Source of the DNA: Methylococcaceae bacterium UBA6146
Lineage (GTDB): Bacteria > Pseudomonadota > Gammaproteobacteria > Methylococcales > Methylomonadaceae
Length of the DNA: 64,000 nt
Reading direction: 5' to 3'
NCBI GenBank assembly: GCA_002422395.1
Contig: DIUY01000011.1
Location: forward strand, 336,155-400,154
The notes beneath the pieces are model-generated. The model was not told where the DNA came from. It saw nothing but the letters and a program-made list of their open reading frames with translations, and did not search any database. The stretch's first letter is position 1, and each line of letters opens with the position of its first letter. Made by a program: the position numbers and the translations under genes. Below are positions 27,331 to 35,604 of this stretch, piece by piece.

Positions 27331-27762
27331 TTAGCAGTCCTCTTCTATAAATCTTAAAGGATTGATGACTTTAAGTTCGCCAATCTCGGCGGCTTTTTTA
27401 ATTAACTGTTTATCCGTGGTCAGGAAAAAATCGGCGTTTGCTTTCACCGCGCAAGCACAATGCAGTGCGTCTTTAACATGCAAACCGAATGCTTGATAAC
27501 GTTTGGCGTTCACTATAATGTCGTCCGTTGGCGAAATCCAATGCCTGGACAGGCTTTTCCATTTGGCTATTTCCTGTTTGTGGGCAATATACGGATTTTG
27601 GTCATTTTCAAACTGCAAAATGTACGACCAAACCAATTGATGCTTCCCATCTAAAATTTGCTCTTGAATGTAGAGTTTGGCTTGGGTTTCCAGATAAATA
27701 AGGGAATGCGATTGTTCGTCATAAGGCCGGTTAAAGCAGCAATTATCAAGATATAGCAACAT
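27331..27762 (-). CDS. PIN-domain ribonuclease, putative toxin
   Basis: 143 residues. The N-terminal MLLYLDNCCFNRPYDEQS carries the first acidic residue; a middle HVKDALHCACAVKANADFFL and a late TTDKQLIKKA supply the other conserved acidic positions of the PIN fold. It is presumably an RNase toxin (VapC-like). It starts 6 nt after hsdM and is followed 2 nt later by its presumed antitoxin. Embedding in an hsd operon suggests a plasmid-like stabiliser or a backup for restriction. Confidence 0.78.
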   Translation of the reverse strand: MLLYLDNCCFNRPYDEQSHSLIYLETQAKLYIQEQILDGKHQLVWSYILQFENDQNPYIAHKQEIAKWKSLSRHWISPTDDIIVNAKRYQAFGLHVKDALHCACAVKANADFFLTTDKQLIKKAAEIGELKVINPLRFIEEDC

Positions 27763-27768
27763 TGTTGG

Positions 27769-29805
27769 TCAATCCTCCAAACTTTTCAACAAACTCACCG
27801 CTTCCTGTTCCAATGCCCAAAAGTCGGCTAATAAGTCGGCGGTGGTTTTGGGGGCTTGGTAGCGATAAAAATATTTGTTGGGCAATATTTCATAGCCCAG
27901 TTGCGGGCTGTCTTGCCAGCGGATGATAGGCTTGGCGATTTCGCGTTCCAAAAAGGCTTGAATATCCTCGCCGTGCGGGATGTATTCGTTATCCTGCACG
28001 TAATGGCGGTGGCGGTATTGCACATCGGACACGCTCAAGCCATTGATAAAGGTTTTTTCAGCGGCGGCTTGGTCTTTGCCGTTAAGTCCGGCCAGGGCTA
28101 GGTTGAGTTCATCCTTAAACAAAGCTTTAACGGCCTTGCGGTAAACGGTGTCGAAAATGTCGCTGGCCTGTAAGTTCAAGGTGAGCGGCTTTTGCTGTTT
28201 GCCGTCGCTTACCGTCAGGTTAAACACTAACTCGCTGTCGTAAAAAGCTTGTTCTTTTTTGATAACAGCGGGGGTTAAAGCTTTTTCGTAAGGCTCGGTG
28301 ATAAACGCGGGTTGGTCGTTTTCGTCGGTTTGCCAGAACACCACGCTGACTTTGTGATAGGCAAAATCCGAGGGTTTGAACAGTTTGATTTTGGCATCGT
28401 CTACGCTTTGCCAGTGGTTTTGGTAAGCATCTTTTACCCACTGGCGGTGGCTGTCAGTCATGCGGTTGCGTTTGTTGCCGAAAGATTTGGGTTCTTTTTC
28501 GTATTGTTCGCGGGCGTCAATGATTTTGACCTGGTTTTTATGGCTGTCGGGTTTGTTGTTGCTCAATAGCCAGATGTAGGTGTAAATGCCGGTGTTGTAA
28601 AAAAGCTGGTCGGGCAGCATAACGATGGCATCCAGCCAGTCGTTTTCGATGATCCAGCGTCTGATCTCGCTTTCCCCTGAGCCGCAATCGCCGTTGCTTA
28701 ACGGTGAACCGTTAAAGACGATAGCTATTTTACTGCCGCCTTGGTCAACGGGCTTCATTTTGGCGAGCATGGTTTGCAGGAACAATAACGCGCCGTCATT
28801 GCTGCGCGGCATTCCGGCTTGGTAGCGGGTGCTGCTGAATTTTTCGGCTTGGCTTTTGTAATCGCTCCAGGTTACGCCGAACGGCGGATTGCTGAGCATG
28901 TAATCAAAGTGGTCTTCGTCTTTACTCAGTTGGTCGCCTTTGTCGTCGCGGTTTTCATTGAACGGAATTAAGGAATTGCCCAGATAAATAAAGCTGCGGT
29001 CATCTTTTAACAGCATTTCCGCCTGGCAAATGGCGAAGTTGTGCGGTTGCAGTTCTTGGCCGTACAAGGTGATGAGATTTTCGGCGGCAAGCCTTTTTTG
29101 CGGGTCGTTGATCTGGCCGAGCAAGTGGGTTTTGGCGACCGACAACATGCCGCCCGTTCCACAAGCGGGGTCATAAATGGCAAGGCTTTGTAAATCTTGG
29201 CTAAATTTGATGTCCAGCAATTCGACCATCAGGCGGATGACTTCACGCGGGGTGAAATGCTCCCCGGCCTCTTCGCCGCTTTGCTCTGAAAACCGCCGTA
29301 GCAGTTCTTCGTAAACATAACCCATTTCCAAATTGGACAGCCGCTCCAGGCTTAAGTCTTGGCTGGCGTATTGTTCGACGATGGTGTTCAGCCGCCCGCT
29401 TTTTTTCAGTTTGCCCAAGGTTTCCCGAAAATTGAAGTGGTCGATGATGCTTTCTATGTTGGGCGAGAAGGCTTTTAAGTAGTCGCGGAAGTTGTCTTCT
29501 AACAGTTGCGGGGCTTCTTTGTATAGCTTGTCTAATGTCCAGTCGCTGGCATTCCAAAACCGGAAGCGTTTTTCGGCTTTTTTCAGGCGTTCTTGAATTT
29601 GTTCTTTAGTGTCATTGGGGAATTTTTGCTCGATATTGGCTTTTTCTTGCTCGCGCCAAGTTTCCAATACGCATTCAATCCGGCGGATGGTAATCATCGG
29701 CAAGACGATGTTTTGATAGTCGTAGGCTTTAAATTTGCCACGTAAACTTTCGGCGGATTTCCAAATTTCTTGGGCTAGGTTATTGAGCTTTTCTTTGTTG
29801 AGCAT
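27769..29805 (-). CDS. hsdM: Type I restriction-modification methyltransferase subunit M
   Basis: 678 residues, an N6-adenine DNA methyltransferase. Seen: an N-terminal helical HsdM domain (NLAQEIWKSAESLRGKFKAY), AdoMet motif I DPACGTGG, catalytic motif IV NPPFG (LSNPPFGVTWSD), and a C-terminal extension of about 180 residues for subunit contacts. First gene of the minus-strand operon hsdM - toxin - antitoxin - hsdS, with the regulator block and hsdR downstream. The upstream region 29806-29989 is AT-rich and should hold its promoter. Confidence 0.95.
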   Translation of the reverse strand: MLNKEKLNNLAQEIWKSAESLRGKFKAYDYQNIVLPMITIRRIECVLETWREQEKANIEQKFPNDTKEQIQERLKKAEKRFRFWNASDWTLDKLYKEAPQLLEDNFRDYLKAFSPNIESIIDHFNFRETLGKLKKSGRLNTIVEQYASQDLSLERLSNLEMGYVYEELLRRFSEQSGEEAGEHFTPREVIRLMVELLDIKFSQDLQSLAIYDPACGTGGMLSVAKTHLLGQINDPQKRLAAENLITLYGQELQPHNFAICQAEMLLKDDRSFIYLGNSLIPFNENRDDKGDQLSKDEDHFDYMLSNPPFGVTWSDYKSQAEKFSSTRYQAGMPRSNDGALLFLQTMLAKMKPVDQGGSKIAIVFNGSPLSNGDCGSGESEIRRWIIENDWLDAIVMLPDQLFYNTGIYTYIWLLSNNKPDSHKNQVKIIDAREQYEKEPKSFGNKRNRMTDSHRQWVKDAYQNHWQSVDDAKIKLFKPSDFAYHKVSVVFWQTDENDQPAFITEPYEKALTPAVIKKEQAFYDSELVFNLTVSDGKQQKPLTLNLQASDIFDTVYRKAVKALFKDELNLALAGLNGKDQAAAEKTFINGLSVSDVQYRHRHYVQDNEYIPHGEDIQAFLEREIAKPIIRWQDSPQLGYEILPNKYFYRYQAPKTTADLLADFWALEQEAVSLLKSLED

Positions 29806-29989
29806 GTTTAGGTTATTACAAGGGGCTGTAGTACAAAAACCGGCAATTCTACCGTTTTAGTGAGGGTGGATTAGGCTTTTTACAAAACAAAACCATTCTA
29901 TGTCCCGAGCGGGCAGGTTTTCGGTTTTTTTTAACTTAGAGCCTACTCTTGTATTTGATATTAATCGTCCCATAAGCTTTAACTGTTTA

Positions 29990-30018
29990 CTCAAAAGTTT
30001 TAGGGCTACGACTGCCCG
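29990..30018. repeat. Dispersed repeat, copy D (half unit)
   Basis: CTCAAAAGTTTTAGGGCTAC... matches the left part of copy A (18623-18651) with three differences. It lies between the hsdM promoter region and the relic ATPase gene and supplies the stop codon that ends the relic frame. Together with copy B it brackets the restriction island. Confidence 0.55.
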
Positions 30019-30292
30019 GCCAAAAAGACTTCGCAATCGGTCAGGTTTTTTTCCAGCGGGACGGAAACGCCGGTTTGGCGGGTGTGTTCGGCAAGGACGG
30101 AAAACGGCTGGGTGAGGTGGCGCTGCAACTGCTGGCCTGGTCGCGGGACAGGATGACGGTGGTGTCCAGATGGTTGAGTATCGCGCCGTCGCGGGTGGAC
30201 AGGATGCGGTCTTCCAGTTCGGCGACTTCGGTGGTCAAGGTGGGTTGGTAGCCCACCGTTGCGGGCATGCGCCCCAGCAAGCTGGAAATTTC
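30006..30292 (-). pseudogene. Relic of an alternate F-type ATPase beta subunit (C-terminal pieces)
   Basis: Read on the minus strand from 30292: LLGRMPATVGYQPTL, TEVAELEDRILSTRDGAI, then a jump to LNHLDTTVILSRDQA, then in another frame LQRHLTQPFSVLAEHTRQTG and LTDCEVFLAGQS to a TAG stop. These are consecutive conserved blocks of AtpD, with two internal deletions and a frameshift. The wording (STRDGAI, TQPF, the FTG-like TRQTG, DCE.FLAG) resembles the alternate Na+-type N-ATPase rather than the housekeeping enzyme, but too little remains to be sure. The relic begins exactly where the flavin reductase stops. Confidence 0.7.
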
Positions 30293-30773
30293 ACTTATAA
30301 AGTTCAGCGCTGCCGTCCATATTCCCTGTCTCGCCATATAGCAACGGCCTGCCCTGATTGAGCTTTGCGCCGGTGATAACCTTACAGACAGCAATTTTAT
30401 GGTCGCCCGCATCGGCGTAGTGGCTCACTTGGCAGTCAAAATACGCCAAACTTTCAGAGAGGATCGGGGCGCCCGTCGTGTCGGTCTGCCAAGCAAACCC
30501 CGCCATTTTGTCGGTTAACCCAGCACGGCCAAAATGTTCGGCGAGGGCGTGTTGGTGATGGCCCAACACATTCACCGAACAAACGCCGCCCGCCTGCATG
30601 AGCTGGTAAGAATAATGTACGGGGTTGATGCTGATGGCCAGCAAGGGCGGCTGGAAAGAGGCTTGCATGACCCAGGCGGCGGTGAACGCGTTGCGCCGCT
30701 CGCCCGCGCAAACGCCAATCACATAGACGCCATGGCTTAGATGGTTAAATAGCCGTTCAGGGTTGTTTGGCAT
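30291..30773 (-). CDS. Flavin reductase-like domain protein
   Basis: 160 residues of the FMN-binding flavin reductase family (DIM6/NTAB): HLSHGVYVIGV, AFTAAWVMQASFQPPLLAIS (FMN phosphate-binding region), SVNVLGHHQHALAEHFG and HKIAVCKV. It probably reduces FMN with NAD(P)H or uses bound flavin on another substrate. ATG 30773 lies 1 nt after the nadC stop, so it is co-transcribed with nadC. The C-terminus (DGSAELYK) joins directly onto the ATPase relic; the original end may have been altered by that rearrangement. Confidence 0.82.
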   Translation of the reverse strand: MPNNPERLFNHLSHGVYVIGVCAGERRNAFTAAWVMQASFQPPLLAISINPVHYSYQLMQAGGVCSVNVLGHHQHALAEHFGRAGLTDKMAGFAWQTDTTGAPILSESLAYFDCQVSHYADAGDHKIAVCKVITGAKLNQGRPLLYGETGNMDGSAELYK

Positions 30774-30774
30774 G

Positions 30775-31605
30775 TCAATTCACCAATTGGATGCGCATGG
30801 ACAAATCAATCGCCCTGATGTTTTTGGTCAACGCCCCGATAGATATGAAATCGACGCCGGTTTGGGCAATGGTTTTGATGTTGTCCAGCGTGATGTTGCC
30901 GGAGGCTTCCAGTTCCACCTGTCCGGCGCTTAATTTGACGGCGGCGGCCAGGTCTTCGAGGCTGAAATTGTCCAGCATAATACGGTCAGGTTTGGCGGCG
31001 AGGGCTTCGCGCAGTTCCGCTAGAGACTCAACTTCGACCTCTATGGCTACCGTGCTTTGCCGACGGGCGATAGTGACGGCATTGGCAATGGAGCCGGCGG
31101 CAATGATATGGTTTTCTTTGATTAACACGCCATCATAAAGCCCCATGCGGTGGTTATGGCAGCCGCCGCAGGCAACCGCATACTTTTGCGCCTTCCTAAG
31201 GCCGGGGATGGTTTTGCGGGTGTCCAGCACCTTACAGCCCGTGCCCGTTACTGCCTCGGCATAGGTGCGGGCGACGGTGGCGGTGGCGGACAGGGTTTGC
31301 AACAGGTTTAAGGCGGTGCGCTCCCCCGTCAGCAACTGCCGTGCCGGGCCGCTGAGTTGGCAAAGCACGGTGTTTCCACTAACGCTTGCGCCTTCTGCGA
31401 CCAGCCAAGTGATGGCCACATTGGCGTCCAGCGTTTTGAACACTGCCTCAAACCAGGCTTGCCCGCAGACAACCATCGCTTCGCGGGTCATGACTTCGGC
31501 GCTGGCGGTCATGGTTTCAGGAATAATCGCGGCGGTCAGGTCGCCTGTGCCCAAGTCTTCCGCCAGAAAGGCGGCCACGTCCGCAATGATTTCGGTTTGT
31601 GTCAT
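30775..31605 (-). CDS. nadC: Nicotinate-nucleotide pyrophosphorylase (carboxylating)
   Basis: 276-residue quinolinate phosphoribosyltransferase of de novo NAD synthesis. Seen: EDLGTGDLT, GERTALNLLQTLSATAT, DTRKTIPGLRKAQKYAVACG, HRMGLYDGVLIKENHI, IEVEVESLAE, IMLDNF and the phosphate-binding GVDFISIGALTK. Length is normal. It is divergent from the radical SAM gene over 81 nt. Confidence 0.95.
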   Translation of the reverse strand: MTQTEIIADVAAFLAEDLGTGDLTAAIIPETMTASAEVMTREAMVVCGQAWFEAVFKTLDANVAITWLVAEGASVSGNTVLCQLSGPARQLLTGERTALNLLQTLSATATVARTYAEAVTGTGCKVLDTRKTIPGLRKAQKYAVACGGCHNHRMGLYDGVLIKENHIIAAGSIANAVTIARRQSTVAIEVEVESLAELREALAAKPDRIMLDNFSLEDLAAAVKLSAGQVELEASGNITLDNIKTIAQTGVDFISIGALTKNIRAIDLSMRIQLVN

Positions 31606-31686
31606 CTCATCCCACCCAAAAAACTAAAAAAAAGCACTATAACGCCGTAGAATACCATGTTTGAAAGTCACTTCTAACCAGGGTTC

Positions 31687-32538
31687 ATGACCACAACGTT
31701 ATCAACAACCAACCACCGATCTGATATTGTCGGCTTAACTTATGTCTATCCCGTGTTGTCCAGACGCGCGGGCGGATTGTCCATAGGCATCAATTTTAAT
31801 ACCAACAACGCCTGTAACTGGCGATGTATCTATTGCCAGGTGCCGAATCTGACGATTGGCAGCGCCCCGCCTATAGATTTCCCATTATTGGAGCAGGAGC
31901 TGCGCGGCTTCCTTGATGAGGTCTTAAACGGCGATTTTTACCAGCGCTTTCAAGTCGATATGGATAAACGCGTCATTAAGGACATAGCGATTGCCGGTAA
32001 CGGCGAACCCACTAGCCTGCAAGAATTTGCTGCGGCGGTGGCGCTGATAGGCCGGATCGCCACTGAATTGGGCATATTTCCTGCGAGCAAATATATTTTG
32101 ATCACCAATGGTAGCCTGATACACCAAAGCCGAGTTCAGGAGGGCCTACGCAACTTAAGCGGATACGGCGGCGAGGTCTGGTTTAAGTTTGATAGCGCGA
32201 CGGATGCGGGCAGAAAACTAATCAACCGTTCAAGCCAAAGCGTGCAAGCGGCCTTGACCAATCTTAGCCTCTCCGCACAATTGTGCACGACCAAGCTGCA
32301 AACTTGCGTGTTCAGCTATCAAGGGCAAGGGTGGACGGCGGGGGAACGGCAGGCGTATCTGGATGCCCTGGAAACTATCCGGGCCGGTACGCCGGTCCGG
32401 CAGGTCATGCTTTACACCCTGGCGCGCACTTCTGCGCAGCCGGAAGCTGACCAGCTGGAAAAAGCATCGGCAGAGACGCTAAATGAGTTGGCCGATGCGG
32501 TTCGGTCACTGGGCTTTGACGTGTCAGTGAGCATTTGA
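31687..32538 (+). CDS. Radical SAM protein
   Basis: 283 residues. CxxxCxxC iron-sulfur motif at Cys43, Cys47 and Cys50 (NACNWRCIYC), AdoMet-binding GNGEPTS, and an ITNGSLI strand. It belongs to the wider Elp3/MoaA-like radical SAM group often annotated as a Wyosine-base or pyruvate-formate-lyase-activase-like protein; the substrate is not clear. ATG 31687 is preceded by a modest AACCAGGG. It is a single gene; no maturation partner is visible nearby. Confidence 0.85.
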   Translation: MTTTLSTTNHRSDIVGLTYVYPVLSRRAGGLSIGINFNTNNACNWRCIYCQVPNLTIGSAPPIDFPLLEQELRGFLDEVLNGDFYQRFQVDMDKRVIKDIAIAGNGEPTSLQEFAAAVALIGRIATELGIFPASKYILITNGSLIHQSRVQEGLRNLSGYGGEVWFKFDSATDAGRKLINRSSQSVQAALTNLSLSAQLCTTKLQTCVFSYQGQGWTAGERQAYLDALETIRAGTPVRQVMLYTLARTSAQPEADQLEKASAETLNELADAVRSLGFDVSVSI

Positions 32539-32588
32539 TTTGGGCAATGCAGTTGGGCTGGCGCGAAAAAATCCACATACTTCTTTGA

Positions 32589-32722
32589 TAGTCCTGCAAT
32601 TGGAATGATAAGCGCTTTGTCAAGCTATTCACTGAGACGACTGCGCGTCCTTAAAGGACGCGCAGTCGTAGCCATAAAACGGCAAGGTTGACTTTTTACA
32701 AATCATTCCAATTGCAGGACTA
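32589..32722. mobile_element. MITE, 130 bp, flanked by TA
   Basis: Perfect terminal inverted repeats: GTCCTGCAATTGGAATGAT at 32591-32609 and its complement at 32702-32720, each bordered by TA, which suggests TA target duplication (IS630/Tc1-mariner type). Between them sits a second, very strong palindrome, 32637-32669 (ACGACTGCGCGTCCTT and its complement with a 1-nt loop), which is copy C of the dispersed repeat family. No coding capacity. Confidence 0.75.
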
Positions 32723-32860
32723 CCACTTGTTTTATACTATTTGCCATTATCCAGTGGATTAAGAGGATTTAATCAGCACTTCCTTAGTAGCTAGAGTAGC
32801 TAGGCAATTATTTTAATCACACCTGATTTTTTTAAACAGTTCACACAGGAGCAAGCCGTT

Positions 32861-34261
32861 TTGAATAACGTACAGGATATAACCAGTCCGATGACCGCAC
32901 CGGAGCGACGTGCAACGTTATCGCTAGCCGGTATTTATGCCTTGCGGATGCTGGGGTTGTTCATGATTTTGCCGGTGTTGTCGCTATTTGCCGAGCAGCT
33001 TGAGGGGGCAACGCCGGCACTGATTGGTCTGGCGATGAGCATTTACGGTTTGCCGCAGGTGTTGTTACAAATTCCTTTTGGGTTGTTGTCAGACCGGTTT
33101 GGACGCAAGAAAATAATCATTATCGGTTTGCTGCTGTTTTTTGTGGGGAGTGTGATTGCCGCATTATCCACTAGCATTTATGGCATTTTGGTCGGCAGGG
33201 CGTTTCAGGGCGCAGGCGCTATTTCGGCGGCAATTATGGCGCTGGTGGCGGATTTGACGCAGGAAGTGCACCGCACTAAGGCAATGGCCCTGATCGGTGT
33301 CAGTATTGGCGGGTCATTTGGTTTGGGCATAGTTTTAGGGCCTATTATTGCCAGTTTCGGTGGCGTCCAAGGCGTGTTTTGGATGACGGCACTATTGACT
33401 GCTCTGGCGATATTTGCACTGGTGTATTTTGTCCCGAACCCGCCCCAATCAAAAGTACACCGCGATACCAATTTTGTGCCCGGACAAATGGCCGATGCCT
33501 TAAAAAATCCTGATTTGCTACGGCTGGATTATGGGATTTTTACCCTGCACTTGATTTTAATGGCGACGTTTGTGGTTGTGCCTACCCTGATGCGTGATGC
33601 GGGTCTGGCGACGGGCCTACAATGGCAGGTTTATTTGCCGGTGTTTGTGGTGTCTATGGGAATCGCCGTACCCTTTATTATCCTGGCAGAAAAAAAACGC
33701 AAAATGAAACCGGTTTTTATCGGTGCGATTGCCGTCCTGATAGCCGCCATGCTTGGCCTAGCCCAGTTCCATCAAAGCTTAGTCGAAATCATTGGTTTTT
33801 TGGGGTTGTTTTTTTGTGGCTTTAACCTGCTTGAAGCCACCTTGCCTTCGCTGGTGTCAAAAACCGCGCCGGCTGATTTAAAAGGCACCGCGATGGGTGC
33901 GTATTCCAGTTCCCAGTTTATGGGGCTTTTTATTGGAGGGTTGTTAGGTGGTGTGTTTAAAGGCGAATACGGCGAGGCCGCAGTGTTTGTATTTTGCGCC
34001 GCGCTGTTAAGCAGTTGGCTGTTAGTGGCATTGACGATGAAACCGCCCCGTTATTTGGCCAATTTACTGATTTCCCTAAATAATCTTGACAGGCAGGATG
34101 CCGATAAATTTGCCGCCGACATGTTGGATGTCGCGGGCGTGGAAGAAGTGACCTTAAACTACGAAGATGCTGTCGCCTACCTTAAAGTGGATAACCAACG
34201 CTTAGATACGCAACAGTTGCAGGCTTTAATCATGCAGTACGAAGCGCATGCCGGGCGCTAA
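32861..34261 (+). CDS. MFS transporter with C-terminal YAM domain (YajR-like)
   Basis: 466 residues. About 12 membrane helices, motif A GLLSDRFGRKK, motif C GGSFGLGIVLGP, and after about residue 395 a soluble ferredoxin-like domain (DADKFAADMLDVAGVEEVTL) as in E. coli YajR, a proton-driven drug-like exporter. The substrate is unknown. TTG 32861 is used with AGGAG about 10 nt upstream; ATG at 32891 is an alternative. The preceding 32723-32860 holds no gene, but has a partial copy of the hairpin repeat at 50014-50077 (CAGCACTTCCTTA). Confidence 0.87.
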   Translation: MNNVQDITSPMTAPERRATLSLAGIYALRMLGLFMILPVLSLFAEQLEGATPALIGLAMSIYGLPQVLLQIPFGLLSDRFGRKKIIIIGLLLFFVGSVIAALSTSIYGILVGRAFQGAGAISAAIMALVADLTQEVHRTKAMALIGVSIGGSFGLGIVLGPIIASFGGVQGVFWMTALLTALAIFALVYFVPNPPQSKVHRDTNFVPGQMADALKNPDLLRLDYGIFTLHLILMATFVVVPTLMRDAGLATGLQWQVYLPVFVVSMGIAVPFIILAEKKRKMKPVFIGAIAVLIAAMLGLAQFHQSLVEIIGFLGLFFCGFNLLEATLPSLVSKTAPADLKGTAMGAYSSSQFMGLFIGGLLGGVFKGEYGEAAVFVFCAALLSSWLLVALTMKPPRYLANLLISLNNLDRQDADKFAADMLDVAGVEEVTLNYEDAVAYLKVDNQRLDTQQLQALIMQYEAHAGR

Positions 34262-34302
34262 CACCTTTTTTATTCCACCCTAACTAATAGGCCAAGTTCG
34301 CT

Positions 34303-35523
34303 ATGGATCTAAAAGATTACCTAAAAATGCTTGTCAGTAATGATGGCTCTGATCTCTATTTAACGGTTGAGGCGCCGCCAGTCGCTAAGTTTCAGGGCAT
34401 CCTTAAGCCACTTGAAAATGTTAGATTGAGCAAAGACCGGCTAAAAGAAATCGCCTACAGCGTGATGGATGAAGAACAGCGTTTGGCGTTTGAGCATGTG
34501 CCCGAAATGAACCTGGCCATTTCCGAACCAGGCATTGGCCGGTTTAGGGTCAATATTTTCATGCAACGCAATTGCCATGCACTGGTTATCCGCAATATCA
34601 AAGTGGAAATTCCCAATGCGGATAAGTTGGGTTTGCCATCTATCCTCAAAGAATCGATTATGGAAAAGCGCGGGTTGATCCTGTTTATTGGTGGCACCGG
34701 CTCCGGTAAGTCAACGTCGTTGGCGGCGCTAATTGATTACCGTAACAGCAATTCGTCCGGTCATATCATCACTATCGAAGACCCCATTGAATATCTTCAT
34801 CCGCATAAAAAATCGCTGGTCAACCAGCGGGAAGTCGGGGTTGATACCTTAAGTTATGAAGATGCGTTAAAAAACACCTTGCGCCAGGCGCCCGACGTGA
34901 TCCTGATTGGTGAAATCCGCAGCCGCGAGACTATGGAGCATGCGTTGGCTTTCGCCGAAACCGGTCATCTATGCCTTTCCACCCTCCATGCCAACAACTC
35001 TAACCAAGCGCTGGACCGGATCATCAATTTTTTCCCTGAAGAACGCCATAACCAGTTACTGCTGGATTTGTCGCTTAATTTAAAAGCCTTTGTTTCGCAA
35101 CGGCTAGTGCCTACGATAGAGGGCAAGCGTGTGGCCGCGATTGAAATTCTGCTGACCTCACAGTTGGTGCGCGATTTAATTCTTAAGTGGGAAGTCCATA
35201 ACATCAAAGAAGCGATGGAAAAGTCTGAAAATATCGGTATGCAGACATTTGACAGCCATTTGATGCGGCTTTACAAAGAAGGCGTCATTTCTTTAGATGA
35301 GGCATTAAAAAATTCCGATTCGCCGAATAACCTTAAATTAAAAATCAGTTTAAGCGGCGGGCTAGGCTGCATTAGCCCAGGAGCTAAAGAGAGCCGGGCA
35401 GTGAAAAAGGACGCCGGATTATCCCTGCAAGCCATTGTAAAAAAAGAAGAAGAGGGGGATGAAAACGCCATAAAGGAAGCGGGCACGGTGCCAAACAATC
35501 ATGGAAAAGTGATCCATGAATGA
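34303..35523 (+). CDS. pilU: Type IV pilus retraction ATPase PilU
   Basis: 406 residues. PilT/PilU family: PAS-like N-terminal domain, Walker A GGTGSGKS at 130-137, Asp box ITIEDPIEYLH, Walker B DVILIGEIRSRETM, His box TGHLCLSTLHANN, and AIEILL. The longer C-terminal tail (after about residue 345) and NFFPEERHNQLLLDLSLNLK point to PilU rather than PilT. PilT itself is not in the window. It acts with PilB and PilC encoded at 11982-14911. Confidence 0.9.
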   Translation: MDLKDYLKMLVSNDGSDLYLTVEAPPVAKFQGILKPLENVRLSKDRLKEIAYSVMDEEQRLAFEHVPEMNLAISEPGIGRFRVNIFMQRNCHALVIRNIKVEIPNADKLGLPSILKESIMEKRGLILFIGGTGSGKSTSLAALIDYRNSNSSGHIITIEDPIEYLHPHKKSLVNQREVGVDTLSYEDALKNTLRQAPDVILIGEIRSRETMEHALAFAETGHLCLSTLHANNSNQALDRIINFFPEERHNQLLLDLSLNLKAFVSQRLVPTIEGKRVAAIEILLTSQLVRDLILKWEVHNIKEAMEKSENIGMQTFDSHLMRLYKEGVISLDEALKNSDSPNNLKLKISLSGGLGCISPGAKESRAVKKDAGLSLQAIVKKEEEGDENAIKEAGTVPNNHGKVIHE

Positions 35524-35528
35524 TAATG

Positions 35529-35562
35529 GCCCGCGCCATTGCCACACGACCTGCGGGCTTTT
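35529..35562 (+). terminator. Rho-independent terminator after pilU
   Basis: GCCCGC (35529-35534) pairs with GCGGGC (35553-35558), followed by TTTT. It lies 6 nt after the pilU stop. A TATAAT at 35567-35572 just beyond it could be the -10 box for glyQ; no good -35 was seen. Confidence 0.7.
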
Positions 35563-35604
35563 AAGCTATAATTTGCCACTTTTTACCAACCCAACTAAGC
35601 CGCC

